Positions 1 to 8,937 are shown, numbered from the stretch's first letter. The stretch: DNA of 64,000 nucleotides from an uncultured Flavobacteriales bacterium (GCA_943787725.1 CALSNM010000014.1:62001-126000); one strand, 5' to 3'. Program-made: numbers and translations. The notes: generated by a model not told the origin, from the sequence alone.

Positions 1-84
1 TTTTTTATGAATGTCAATTCAATAAAAAATAGAGTGTATGAAAAACAGTCGGTTACGCCTGCTTTTTGGTATAAGCCCAACCAG

Positions 85-126
85 TATTCACTGAGCGTAG
101 CGAAGTAAATCTCATTAATTAAATTC
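85..126 (+). repeat. REP-like intergenic repeat, copy 1
   Basis: A 42-base block is repeated at 3116-3157 with one difference. Its core ACTGAGCGTAGCGAAGT is an imperfect palindrome (ACT/AGT and GC/GC arms separated by GA pairs around GTA), the layout typical of REP elements mobilised by RAYT-type Tnp-REP enzymes. No RAYT gene is present in the window. Confidence 0.7.
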
Positions 127-136
127 ATGAATATGT

Positions 137-176
137 TCTTGCGCTAGGAATTGCGGTAGGTCTTGCGCTAGGAATT
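137..176 (+). repeat. 24-base-spaced direct repeat pair
   Basis: The 16-mer TCTTGCGCTAGGAATT occurs at 137-152 and again at 161-176, separated by GCGGTAGG. Variants of the same motif follow T9SS sorting-domain sequence at 3059-3074 and 11639-11654, so it looks like a conserved tail flanking such cassettes. Function unknown. Confidence 0.6.
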
Positions 177-343
177 TCCTGGTTTTAGGGTTTTAGAAAC
201 AATACAAAGACTGGATAGAACAGCCAAATGATACTATTTCAACACATTACGCTAGCATTGGGTTGAATAATTATTATTTTACCTCTCAGCGGTTACTTCT
301 TCGCTATTGGGGTATCCACTTTTTTTTTAGTATTTTAGTTTTT

Positions 344-1075
344 ATGTCTAGAACTACTTTAGTATTACTTATTTTCTTTTTTAGTTTGAGTAATATTCTT
401 TCTCAAGCTAGTATAATTAGACGAGCGGGAGTAATTTTGAATGCCACCAAGCATATTGTTGATATTTATGATGAAAAATATTTACCATTAGAACCCGTTG
501 AAAAATTGTCGTGGATGAATTTGAAACCAATTGATTATTCGAAATATCTGAAGCAGCCTAATAGTGAGGCATTACAAAAAGTTTTAAATCAAAATTCCTT
601 AAGTTCGAAAGAAAAGGCTGATGCTTATAGTTTACTAATTGGTAAAATTACAAATGACTTAAGTGTAGACAGTTTAACAATGCCTTCAAAAGCTATACAG
701 GATATTTTAGTTAATGGTAATACTGAAGGAAGATCATCTTTTCTTTTAGAAGATGTAATACCAGTAGGTCAAGAGATAAAGGGTGGTATATATACAGCTA
801 ATTCTAAAATTAGTTTAGGTGATGATGGTGCAGGAAATAAGTTTTTTGATATTTCTGATACATATAAACCTGGAGACCAAGTTCCTTATTTTGGAATTCC
901 TAGTGATGCTACTAAAACAAGTTTTAGAAATAGATTATATTATAAACCTAATGAAAAATCAGCATCAGAAATTAGAATCAACAACGTCAATTTAGGAATA
1001 AAAAAATTACGTGAATATAAATCATTCCAAACAGCGAAATCACCGGTTCGTAAACTTTTAACTGATTTCGATTGA
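344..1075 (+). CDS. Secreted hypothetical protein
   Basis: I do not recognise this 243-residue protein. The frame is open from a TTG at 263, but the ATG at 344 is chosen because it begins a clean signal peptide (MSRTTLVLLIFFFSLSNILS then QA). The mature part is polar, with no transmembrane segment and no cysteine pattern. The middle contains a glycine-rich stretch (LGDDGAGNKFFDIS) that could be a beta-rich or metal-binding loop, which is guesswork. It stands alone between the left-edge repeats and the protease gene on the same strand, 60 bases upstream. Export to the periplasm or surface is the only inference I would make. Confidence 0.6.
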   Translation: MSRTTLVLLIFFFSLSNILSQASIIRRAGVILNATKHIVDIYDEKYLPLEPVEKLSWMNLKPIDYSKYLKQPNSEALQKVLNQNSLSSKEKADAYSLLIGKITNDLSVDSLTMPSKAIQDILVNGNTEGRSSFLLEDVIPVGQEIKGGIYTANSKISLGDDGAGNKFFDISDTYKPGDQVPYFGIPSDATKTSFRNRLYYKPNEKSASEIRINNVNLGIKKLREYKSFQTAKSPVRKLLTDFD

Positions 1076-1135
1076 TGAAGTAGAAGCATGCATTTTTTAC
1101 TTAATTTAGACTCAACATTAATAAATTAAATTAAA

Positions 1136-2800
1136 ATGAAAAAAATTCTATTGCTTTTCACATTCTTAATTCCGGCCATTTTCATTCCGACATCATATGG
1201 GCAGAAATTATCTAATTTGGTTGCTAAAAAGGAGAAAGCAATTTTTCAAATATTTGTTTATGATGAATATGGTTCACAATTAAGTCAAGGTACCGGATTT
1301 TATATTAATAGGCAAGGGAAAGCTCTAACGAATGTTCACGTTATAAAAGATGCGAAATTTGCATTTATCAAAGATTATACGGGGAATTTATATCAAATAA
1401 AAAAGATTAACCGTGTTTGTGAAGCTTGTGATATTGCTGAAATAATTATTGATAATAAAGGTCAAACAAACGCATTTTTAACTACAACCAAGTCAATTCC
1501 ACCTAAAGCCTCTGAAATTTTTGTAATTGGTAATCCTGAAGGGTTTGAAAGCACTGTCAGTGCCGGTATAATATCATCTATAAGAGAAGAAGAAAATAAA
1601 AAGATTCAAATCTCTGCTCCAATTTCACCCGGCAGTAGTGGCAGCCCAATAATGGATATGAAAGGCCGTGTAATTGGAATTGCAACGGAACAATTTGAAG
1701 GTCAAAACTTAAATTTTGGCTATTGGATTGGTTGTATGACTAAGTTATCTGAAAATCATAATTATAGAATTTCCAATAACGATTCACAAGACTTTTATGT
1801 TTTAAATGAAATTTGTAAAACGGATCACAACTTGATCTTAAATTCAATTGAATTAAATACTGAAAATACCGTTATCAACCTCTCGTTCACCAATATGGTA
1901 TTAGCCTACGGTAATGACATGGGCATCTGGTCAGGAGTTGGTAACAGGGCGGAGTCCTTTTATATTCTGGATAATATAACCGGAGAAAAGTTTTATGCCT
2001 ACGACTCAAACATTGGTTATTCTGCCGAAAACAGCACACCCATGGAGCTTTTTGAAACAAAAAGAGTTAAACTCTATTTTCCTAAGATTAAACAAGCACA
2101 TTCAATTACCATAAAAAACGGTACACTTGATTCATCAGGTTGGAATTTTTTTAACATATTGTTAGATAAATATAAAGACTTGCCTTTTGAGAAAAAAAAC
2201 CTATTCAATGACATTGCAATTAATTATTACTGGCAATTATGGGATTCTGATGAATTTGTTGCTGCAATTGAATTTATAGAAGAGTACATAAGGTCTAATA
2301 ATGTTCCTGCATACTTTCATACTTTAGTCGGTGTCACGTTATTTAAATGTGGTAATCAGTTTGACTCGGTAGATCCATTATATTCAGCTTTAATGTTCAA
2401 TGCCGCTAAGCATATGGGTAAAGCTATTATAATTGATCCTAATAACGATAATCTTCATTTTAATCTTTATTACCTTAATAAAACAACACGTTACACAAAT
2501 GAAGCCTTGAAAAACTTAAATACTGCAATAGCTATCAATGGTGAACAGCCAGAGTATTATATGTGCAGAGCTGAAATTTACTTTGACAAGAAATCTTGGA
2601 AAAATGCAGAACATGATTTCACAAAAGTGATTTCCTCAGGCCGATTAGCAACCTATCTTATTTACTTAAAAAGAGCAATTGCTCGGCATCACTTAAAGGA
2701 TTATAAAGGAGCTTGCAATGATTATAGAATAGCATATGACAATTGTATTGATGAAGAGAAGGAAATTATTGAAGGTTGGGTTAATGAATATTGTAGATGA
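1136..2800 (+). CDS. Trypsin-like serine protease with C-terminal TPR region
   Basis: A 554-residue secreted protein with signal peptide at 1-22 (ending SYGQ). Residues about 30-190 form an HtrA/trypsin-2-like chymotrypsin fold: candidate catalytic His68 in LTNVHVIKDA, Asp99 in ACDIAEI and Ser168 in SPGSSGSP, with IGNPEGFESTVSAGIIS as in DegP-type proteases. No PDZ domain is visible. Residues about 190-370 are unassigned and beta-rich. Residues about 375-550 look like tetratricopeptide helices (AEIYFDKKSWKNAEHDF, RAIARHHLKDYKGACNDY). The frame stops at TGA 2798-2800. Eight bases later a T9SS sorting domain begins in the +1 frame, so the protease may once have been a T9SS cargo. Peptidase activity is inferred from the triad; the substrate is unknown. 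Confidence 0.85.
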   Translation: MKKILLLFTFLIPAIFIPTSYGQKLSNLVAKKEKAIFQIFVYDEYGSQLSQGTGFYINRQGKALTNVHVIKDAKFAFIKDYTGNLYQIKKINRVCEACDIAEIIIDNKGQTNAFLTTTKSIPPKASEIFVIGNPEGFESTVSAGIISSIREEENKKIQISAPISPGSSGSPIMDMKGRVIGIATEQFEGQNLNFGYWIGCMTKLSENHNYRISNNDSQDFYVLNEICKTDHNLILNSIELNTENTVINLSFTNMVLAYGNDMGIWSGVGNRAESFYILDNITGEKFYAYDSNIGYSAENSTPMELFETKRVKLYFPKIKQAHSITIKNGTLDSSGWNFFNILLDKYKDLPFEKKNLFNDIAINYYWQLWDSDEFVAAIEFIEEYIRSNNVPAYFHTLVGVTLFKCGNQFDSVDPLYSALMFNAAKHMGKAIIIDPNNDNLHFNLYYLNKTTRYTNEALKNLNTAIAINGEQPEYYMCRAEIYFDKKSWKNAEHDFTKVISSGRLATYLIYLKRAIARHHLKDYKGACNDYRIAYDNCIDEEKEIIEGWVNEYCR

Positions 2801-2805
2801 AGAAT

Positions 2806-3053
2806 GTACAGGTATTACTGAAAATGGATTAAGTAACTTAACAATTTTCCCCAACCCAACATCCGACCAAATTACAATCGATATAAAGGGTTATAATGGA
2901 GTTGTTAATGTTGAGGTATATGACTTACAAGGAAGGTTATTAGAAACCACCACAAACACCATTGTATCTCTTAAAAAACACGCCAAGGGAATCTATGTTC
3001 TTAAGGTGAGTTATGGAGAGATAACTGAAGAGGTTAGGGTAGTGAGGGAATAG
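2806..3053 (+). pseudogene. T9SS type A sorting-domain cassette, out of frame with the protease
   Basis: The translation contains the hallmark type IX secretion C-terminal domain: IFPNPTSDQITIDIKG, then NVEVYDLQGRLLE, then KGIYVLKVSYGEITEEVRV. It lies directly after the protease stop but in another frame, so as read it has no signal peptide or passenger of its own. Its last ~200 bases are almost identical to the sorting domain at 14586-14837. Either a one-base indel has cut the sorting domain off the protease, or a cassette was copied in behind it. Confidence 0.8.
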
Positions 3054-3058
3054 TAAAA

Positions 3059-3074
3059 TCTTGTGGTAGGAAAA
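3059..3074 (+). repeat. Post-sorting-domain tail motif, copy
   Basis: TCTTGTGGTAGGAAAA starts six bases after the sorting-domain stop at 3051-3053 and resembles the 16-mer at 137 and 161 and the copy at 11639. The sorting-domain stop and this tail appear to travel together. Confidence 0.45.
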
Positions 3075-3115
3075 AACTACATCGCAAGGCGATGAGCTTT
3101 GTGAATTCTCCTTTA

Positions 3116-3157
3116 TATTCACTGAGCGTAGCGAAGTAAATCTCATTATTTAAATTC
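3116..3157 (+). repeat. REP-like intergenic repeat, copy 2
   Basis: Identical to the block at 85-126 in 41 of 42 positions, including the imperfect-palindrome core ACTGAGCGTAGCGAAGT. It sits between the sorting-domain cassette (plus strand) and the convergent small-protein array (minus strand). Confidence 0.7.
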
Positions 3158-3272
3158 CAGAGTTTTTGCATAATATTTGAGATAGCGAAAAGTGAAAGAT
3201 AATAATTGTTCAATCCAATGTTTATATTTACCTAGTCAGTTAATAATCAACCCTATCTTTCATTAAGGTGTA

Positions 3273-3809
3273 CTAATCCATATACATTAGATTGTGAAAT
3301 TTACCTTTGTTAACTGTTATCCATAATATATCTTTTTTATCTACGTCTCCATCAGGAGTATAAAAATCACCCTCAATATAAAAATTTAAATGGTAATAAT
3401 TTTTTCTCCAGTATTCACCAGTGGCTGGATCTTGTGTGTCACTAGATTTATTCTGTCCTTCAAAAATTATGTCACTTTTATAATCTTTAACATCAGTAAA
3501 GAAACTTAATTCACGACTACCCATATTCTTAAAGGTGTTTTTTACATCATTTATGTTTTGTTCACTTTTATCTTTATTAAGAGATAGTATTAGGTTTACT
3601 ATTTTCTCGTTAATTGTTCCTTTTTCTAATGGAAGATAAATAGTCTTTGTAGAATTTTTACTTATATATTCAGGTGTAAGATTTAAACCTAACTCTTGAT
3701 TAACTGTTAATGCTACTTGTTCTGAAACAGAAGTGTTGTTTTGTGCTAGTGCTGATGGACTTATTAATCCCCCTAATAACATTCCGATTGTTAAAATTAA
3801 TTTTTTCAT
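3273..3809 (-). CDS. Small secreted protein of tandem array (type A)
   Basis: 178 residues, not a family I recognise. The signal peptide is MKKLILTIGMLLGGLISPSALAQ; the mature part is polar and ends in beta-rich sequence (YYHLNFYIEGDFYTPDG, ILWITVNKGKFHNLMYMD). It is the last gene of a minus-strand array in which every member starts with a nearly identical leader (MKKLILxxGxLxG) and the same short spacer of T-rich DNA. The body is not clearly related to the type B proteins next to it. Periplasmic or secreted location is inferred from the leader; the role is unknown. Confidence 0.6.
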   Translation of the reverse strand: MKKLILTIGMLLGGLISPSALAQNNTSVSEQVALTVNQELGLNLTPEYISKNSTKTIYLPLEKGTINEKIVNLILSLNKDKSEQNINDVKNTFKNMGSRELSFFTDVKDYKSDIIFEGQNKSSDTQDPATGEYWRKNYYHLNFYIEGDFYTPDGDVDKKDILWITVNKGKFHNLMYMD

Positions 3810-3831
3810 AGTTCTTTTTGTTTTTATTCGA

Positions 3832-4410
3832 TTACAACTTTGTCCAACCCTTTAAACTCTCACCTTCATAACCAAACTCAAGTCCATATATTTTATTTAA
3901 GTCTCCGTCTATATATGTGTTTTCGTGTAGTTTATCGTCGATGGTGATTCCTCTAACTTTACCAGCCCAACTATAATCAATTTCTACATTATCATATCTT
4001 TCTGAATTAGGGTACAGAATAGTCATTCTATAGGCTGAACCAAACTCGTGATTATAACTGTCAAAGTATTTTTTATCAATTCTAAGTATGGTTAAATCTG
4101 TAGACCGAACATTTAAATATTTCTTAATGAATTGTGCGAAATATTCTTTGTCCTCACTTAGTTCGTATTGATTACCACTTAAACCATAAAAGGTAATATC
4201 ATCTTCTTGAATCAAATCTAATAAAGGTGTTACATCACCTGTTTCGATATATTTCACAAGTTCATTTGTGAAAGATGTTTCAAAATTCTTTTTGATGTCT
4301 CTTTTTTGGGTTAGTGAGTTTTTACTTTTCACTGTATCTTCTTTCACTTCCGCTGATACACCAATTGATAATCCAATTAGGATTCCGATTATTAAAATTA
4401 ATTTTTTCAT
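3832..4410 (-). CDS. Small secreted protein of tandem array (type B, intact copy)
   Basis: 192 residues with signal peptide MKKLILIIGILIGLSIGVSA, then a charged linker and a conserved body: NELVKYIETGDVTPLLDLI, EDDITFYGLSG, KEYFAQFIKKYLN, ILRIDKKY, TILYPNSERYDNVEIDYS, YIDGDLNKIYGLEFGYEGE. This is the only fully intact type B member. Degraded copies lie at 4437-5013 and 5689-6256 with the same motifs in the same order. The family is unknown to me. The C-terminal half, with alternating aromatic and charged residues, suggests a small beta-rich fold of the SnoaL/NTF2 or lipocalin size class, but that is speculation. Confidence 0.65.
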   Translation of the reverse strand: MKKLILIIGILIGLSIGVSAEVKEDTVKSKNSLTQKRDIKKNFETSFTNELVKYIETGDVTPLLDLIQEDDITFYGLSGNQYELSEDKEYFAQFIKKYLNVRSTDLTILRIDKKYFDSYNHEFGSAYRMTILYPNSERYDNVEIDYSWAGKVRGITIDDKLHENTYIDGDLNKIYGLEFGYEGESLKGWTKL

Positions 4411-4436
4411 AGTTCTTTTTGTTTTTAATTACAATT

Positions 4437-5013
4437 TTATATATTTATCAACTTTACACTCTCACCTTCATAACCAAACTGACTACCATATATTTTATTT
4501 AAGTCTCCGTCTATATATGTGTTTACGTGTAGATTATCATTTATTGTAATACCTCTAACTTTACCACTTGACTATAATCAATTTCTACACTGTCATATCT
4601 ATCTGAATTTGGATATAGAATAGTCATTCTATATGTTAAACCAAGCGGGTGGTAATAATTGTCATAGTATTCTTTATCAATTCTAAGTATGGTTAAATCT
4701 TTAGAACGAACATTTAAATATTTCTTAATGAATTGTGCGAAGTATTCTTTGTTTTCACTTTTTCTTATAGGTTTCAGGTAATAAACCTAAAAAGGTAATA
4801 TCATCTTCTTGAACCAAATCTAATAAGGGTGTTACGTCACCTGTTTCGATATATTTCACCAGTTCATTTGTGAAAGATGTTTCAAAATTATTTTTGATGT
4901 CTCTTTTTTTGGTTAGTGAGTTTTTACTTTTCACTGTATCTTCTTTCACTTCCGCTGATACCACCATTTGTTAATCCAATTAGGATTCCGAGTATTAAAC
5001 TTAAATTTTTCAT
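4437..5013 (-). pseudogene. Decayed type B paralog of the array
   Basis: The type B body is recognisable across this stretch but in at least three frames. A leader MKNLSLILGILIGL starts at 5013; the next frame gives AEVKEDTVKSKNSLTKKRD through EDDITFLGL (4755-4967). A further shift near 4765 precedes the EYFAQFIKKYLN and TILYPNSDRYD parts, and one near 4565 precedes DGDLNKIYGSQFGYEGE, ending at the stop 4437-4439. DNA identity to the intact copy at 3832 is very high. A decayed duplicate is the simplest reading; sequencing error in a repeat is the alternative. Confidence 0.75.
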
Positions 5014-5070
5014 AGTTTTTTTTGTTTTTATTGATTTTGAGAGGGTTGATTTAACTCTTACATAGATGTT

Positions 5071-5667
5071 TTAAACACCTTCAATCTCTATTTGAACACC
5101 AGTTATTTTATTATTCCAAAAATAAAATATTACTCTGTGATCCCATACAGAACTACCCTCGGTAATTGTGTATGTTATAACTACATCTTCATCATCTAAT
5201 TGAAAGAATGACTTTTCTTCAGTTTTAGTTGTACTCAAAATAAGTGTTTCATTTTTCAGAAATGTATCTATTCTTGAGTAAATCAAATCCATGGTTTCTA
5301 AATATGTTTTATTGTAATAAGAATATTCGTAACCTTCTTTGTAATCAGTTACAAATACATTCATAGAGTCATCAAATAAATTCTCTATTTTATCACTACC
5401 TACTACTTCATCGTATGAAGTGGAAAAGGATTTAAACAGTAATGATTCTGTTTTTTTATTTAAAGTATCACTACTTCTAACCTCATTGTATGTAGGTGTA
5501 TTAGCTATAATATAGGCAGTCTCAATATCTTCTGGTGATAAATCTCCATTTGTTGTGTTTGAGAGGTATTCGGCCTCTTCTTGAGTTAAGGGTTTTACAT
5601 CATTTTGAGATGATACACCAATTGATAATCCAATTAGGATTCCGAGTATTAAAATTAATTTTTTCAT
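5071..5667 (-). CDS. Small secreted protein of tandem array (second type A position)
   Basis: 198 residues with the shared leader MKKLILILGILIGLSIGVSSQ and a polar, acidic body that I do not recognise (TQEEAEYLSNTTNGDLSPED early; DEDVVITYTITEGSSVWDH and VIFYFWNNKITGVQIEIEG late). The C-terminal beta-hairpin pattern is typical of small secreted Bacteroidota proteins. It occupies the slot between two type B copies, as the gene at 3273 does, so an A-B unit appears to have been duplicated and the A bodies have since diverged beyond easy recognition. Function unknown. Confidence 0.6.
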   Translation of the reverse strand: MKKLILILGILIGLSIGVSSQNDVKPLTQEEAEYLSNTTNGDLSPEDIETAYIIANTPTYNEVRSSDTLNKKTESLLFKSFSTSYDEVVGSDKIENLFDDSMNVFVTDYKEGYEYSYYNKTYLETMDLIYSRIDTFLKNETLILSTTKTEEKSFFQLDDEDVVITYTITEGSSVWDHRVIFYFWNNKITGVQIEIEGV

Positions 5668-5688
5668 AGTCTTTTTGTTTTTATTCTA

Positions 5689-6256
5689 TTACAACTTTGT
5701 CATATGAGTTATTTTTTCTCCCTCATAACCGTATTCACAACCATATATTTTATTTAAATCACCCTCAACATATCTATACTTATGAAGATTGTCGTTGATT
5801 GTGATTCCCATCAGTTTCCCTTCATTGTTATAATTAATGTCAATATTATCATATCTTTCTGAATTAGGGTATAGGATAGTTATTCTGACATGCCTACCAG
5901 CTGGTGAATAATAATTGTCATAATATTCTTTGTCAATTCTAAGTATTGTTAAATCTTTAGATCGAACATCTAAATATTTCTGAATGAATTGTACGAAGTA
6001 TTCTTTGTTTTGACTTGGATTATATACACCACCACTTAAACCAATGAAAGTTATATCTTCTTCTTGAACCAAATCTAATAAGGGTGTTACGTCCCCTGTT
6101 TCGATATATTTCACCAGTTCATTGGTCAAATTCCTTTCATAAGTTTTTTTCATTACCCTTTTATGGGTTTCACTTCTTGTTTTACCATCCATATATTGAG
6201 CTGATACCCAATTGATAATCCATTAAAATTCCGAGTATTAAAATTAAATTTTTCAT
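5689..6256 (-). pseudogene. Type B paralog with frameshifted leader
   Basis: From 6192 to 5689 the type B body is intact for 167 residues (NELVKYIETGDVTPLLDLVQ, EYFVQFIQKYLD, ILRIDKEYYD, TILYPNSERYDN, EGDLNKIYGCEYGYEGE). The normal leader is present upstream (MKNLILILGILM from 6256) but two missing bases between about 6205 and 6225 put it out of frame, so the protein as read has no signal peptide. Translation could start at the ATG at 6192, giving a cytoplasmic product, but a broken export signal is more likely. Confidence 0.65.
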
Positions 6257-6479
6257 AGTTTTTTGTTTTTTAAATCCCCCTTATAATTATATAATTTGTT
6301 AATCAAAAAAAGATACAATAAGTACTAACCAGCTTCTTATGTAAATCTACGGAGGTAACTTCTAAAAGTTGGTATCAAATAATAGTTGGTGTTTGACAGA
6401 TAATAAATGGATGAGGTTTTGGGGTGTTAAAACGGATAAATGTGTCTGTTATTTTGAGTAGATCATTAATCAACCAGCA
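6257..6479. other. Intergenic spacer, nothing recognised
   Basis: About 220 AT-rich bases between the array and the CAP-domain gene, both on the minus strand. I see no RNA gene, hairpin of note or TAnnTTTG box. Confidence 0.4.
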
Positions 6480-8825
6480 TCACTTCATTGATCTCTCTTC
6501 ATTTTCTTCCAATGAAAAAGGCAATACCTCATAGGTGTATTTAACACTATTTCCATCACCATCAATTATACTAAAAACAGTTACTTCAACAGGAATACCA
6601 GGCTTTAATTCTGTAATTACCTCCCAAACAATAGTCGGCTGCCCACGCCCTTCATATATAGGTTCCTTTTTAATTTTAAGAATAACATCACCTTGTTTTA
6701 CAACGATTTTTGCGCTGGATAAATTTGCATTTACCAAAGAAAAAGACCAATTACTATTGGATAAAAATTCTTCTGGAAAATAGCCATTCATTGGCCACGT
6801 AATAGGGTGTTTTTCAAAATAAGCTTCCGAATCAGAATCTAATTCGTCTGTTATAACTACCAAGCAATTATATCCTGTCCCACCCCCCCAATAACCTTTA
6901 GCTACAGTTGAGCCTGTTCCAAAATGTGTATTGAGTGGGTTAATAACCCATCTTCTATGACCTACACTTTCTACACCTCCATCACTTATATACCCATCAA
7001 CACAATCTGAGGACCATAGTCCTAAAAATAAATTCCCGTGGGAAGCACCTTGATACCCTTTGTCTGAATAGCACTTGTAGGACGTTAAAGGTCTGTGATT
7101 TAATAGGTTATTAGCATCCATGATTAAGGCAGCTTCCTGAGCCAATTTATTATATTTTTCATCCAAAAAGACATTATCGTTGATTCCTGTCAGTCTTCTA
7201 AAAAACTTCATTCTTTCTAAAAATTTTGCATAATAACTATCTGATAAAGTGCCACAACGGCAATTATCAATGTTTCCTGTCCAGTTTATTTCATCAAAGG
7301 TTACCATGCTTGTTTTGTGCGTCAACTCGTAATCTTTAATTATATATTGCTTTCTTAATTCCAATAACTTTTTGTTAGTTGAATACAGATGAGAAGCCAA
7401 CATCATTTCAGGGCCCATAGATTTAGTAGCATTCAAATCTAATAGCCTTTGGAAATACGGAACAAACCAAGAAAGGTGTTGCCTTCTTTTCTTCTTTGGT
7501 TGAATATATGCAGCGGATAGCAAGAGTTTACTGGCTTTTTTAAAGTCCCGTTTAACCACGTAAGTCAATAATTTTTCCTCAATAATTTCGTTTACAAACC
7601 CTAAAATATGACCATATTTCTCATCACTATTATCCCTTCTTAAGATATCTGGTAAAACACGTTCTATTTTGTCATAATTCAATTCACACAATTCCTTAAC
7701 GACTGACTTGTAAGTAGACGGTTGGTTATTTATCACAACATTCAAATATCCTAATTCATTCATCACCTCATAGACATCATCACTATTTATACGATTCATA
7801 GATCGCTGAATAAAAATGTTTCTCAATAAGTGTTCATCAAACGAAAAATTCACTTTTTTGAACTCCTCACCATACGGGACAGATAATGCAACAGGAGCTT
7901 TTGAAAAATTGTAATTACCCCATGTATTGTTCTCTAACTCAGATAAACCTACCAAAGTGTTAATGGAGTGATACCGATATTGAATATAAAAACTCTTTAA
8001 ATGCTTTTCAGGCACCAATTCAGGGTTAATATTAACTATTTTATCATAAAATGATTTAGCATTAAAGATCAATGAATAGTTAGATTCGATTATCGTATCT
8101 CTCAGCGACTCCTGAAAGTTTAACGACAAATTTTCTATTTTTTTACTAAAATATTTCTCGAACCGGTCATTAAATTGCGCTAATAACTCAAACTGGTCTG
8201 AAATAAAAATACGCTCAAATTGTTCTTTAACTATCTCCTCTACCTTAGCTTGTTCTTCTGGTGTTAGTGAGGAATATGCTTTACTCGTTAAAAATGTTTT
8301 CAAATTAGCGCAATATAGCGTCAAGTTTTCTTGGTTAAACTCATCATAATTGTGTTTGTATGCTGCAGACAAAAATCGGCAGGTTGGTTCATCACAAGCG
8401 GATATAATTTTATCTAAAGCCCTACTCTTTTTACCTTTATTAATGAGAACATACATCGTCGTTATGCAAGAATCCATTAACCTTTTTTGTTTGGAGTTAA
8501 ACTCTGATTGAGAATAAAACTTGTACTTTTTAGCTCGTTTTAAATAACGAGTGGATAGAGAAATATTAGTACATTTTCCTTTTAGAGAACCCTCTGTCTT
8601 CTTTAAATATATTTCGTGTAAAAGATCATAGTATTCACCATTATACTCACGGCCTAAGTTTTCTTTTGATCGGTCTAAAAACCATAAAGACATATCGTAT
8701 TTCTCTTTTTTATAGAAGTGTTTCCCTACTTTATAATAAAGTGGTTCATTAGCTAAAACAGACGAAGAAAAAAACACAAGAATAGCTATTGCTAAAGGGT
8801 TGAAAAAATTGGCGTAAACTTTCAT
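6480..8825 (-). CDS. Large secreted CAP (SCP/PR-1) domain protein
   Basis: About 781 residues from the ATG at 8825, chosen because it starts a signal peptide (YANFFNPLAIAILVFFSSSV then LANEP); an in-frame ATG at 8849 would add eight residues. Residues up to about 500 are alpha-helical and TPR-like (YKVGKHFYKKEKYDMSLWFL). The C-terminal third carries a CAP domain: EAALIMDANNLLNHRP, a GxxxASHGNL segment, and the signature VGHRRWVINP followed by GTGSTVAKGYW. The end is a beta-rich Ig-like tail. CAP proteins are extracellular and their catalytic role is often unknown. The helical repeat plus CAP layout is uncommon. Secretion and surface action are inferred. Confidence 0.75.
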   Translation of the reverse strand: MKVYANFFNPLAIAILVFFSSSVLANEPLYYKVGKHFYKKEKYDMSLWFLDRSKENLGREYNGEYYDLLHEIYLKKTEGSLKGKCTNISLSTRYLKRAKKYKFYSQSEFNSKQKRLMDSCITTMYVLINKGKKSRALDKIISACDEPTCRFLSAAYKHNYDEFNQENLTLYCANLKTFLTSKAYSSLTPEEQAKVEEIVKEQFERIFISDQFELLAQFNDRFEKYFSKKIENLSLNFQESLRDTIIESNYSLIFNAKSFYDKIVNINPELVPEKHLKSFYIQYRYHSINTLVGLSELENNTWGNYNFSKAPVALSVPYGEEFKKVNFSFDEHLLRNIFIQRSMNRINSDDVYEVMNELGYLNVVINNQPSTYKSVVKELCELNYDKIERVLPDILRRDNSDEKYGHILGFVNEIIEEKLLTYVVKRDFKKASKLLLSAAYIQPKKKRRQHLSWFVPYFQRLLDLNATKSMGPEMMLASHLYSTNKKLLELRKQYIIKDYELTHKTSMVTFDEINWTGNIDNCRCGTLSDSYYAKFLERMKFFRRLTGINDNVFLDEKYNKLAQEAALIMDANNLLNHRPLTSYKCYSDKGYQGASHGNLFLGLWSSDCVDGYISDGGVESVGHRRWVINPLNTHFGTGSTVAKGYWGGGTGYNCLVVITDELDSDSEAYFEKHPITWPMNGYFPEEFLSNSNWSFSLVNANLSSAKIVVKQGDVILKIKKEPIYEGRGQPTIVWEVITELKPGIPVEVTVFSIIDGDGNSVKYTYEVLPFSLEENEERSMK

Positions 8826-8937
8826 AGTGCTTCGGTTTATGTTTAACAATTAATTAGAGTACAGTATTTACATAGGCAATTTTGATGGATTATTGATTTA
8901 TAAAGCAATCTTCATTATTACTATAATTCAGAACAAA

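Larger units (their letters stand above)
1..343. other. Non-coding left edge with repeats
   Basis: No convincing reading frame is visible in the first 343 bases. The stretch carries a REP-like repeat (85-126) and a pair of direct repeats (137-152 and 161-176) whose relatives sit just after T9SS sorting-domain sequence at 3059 and 11639. It may therefore be the 3' flank of another T9SS cargo gene lying left of the window; that is inference. Confidence 0.5.

Noticed and set aside
2736-2805. Separate small gene starting at 2736 and carrying the sorting domain
   Set aside because: The first 23 codons overlap the protease end in another frame and have no signal peptide; only the sorting-domain part is credible.
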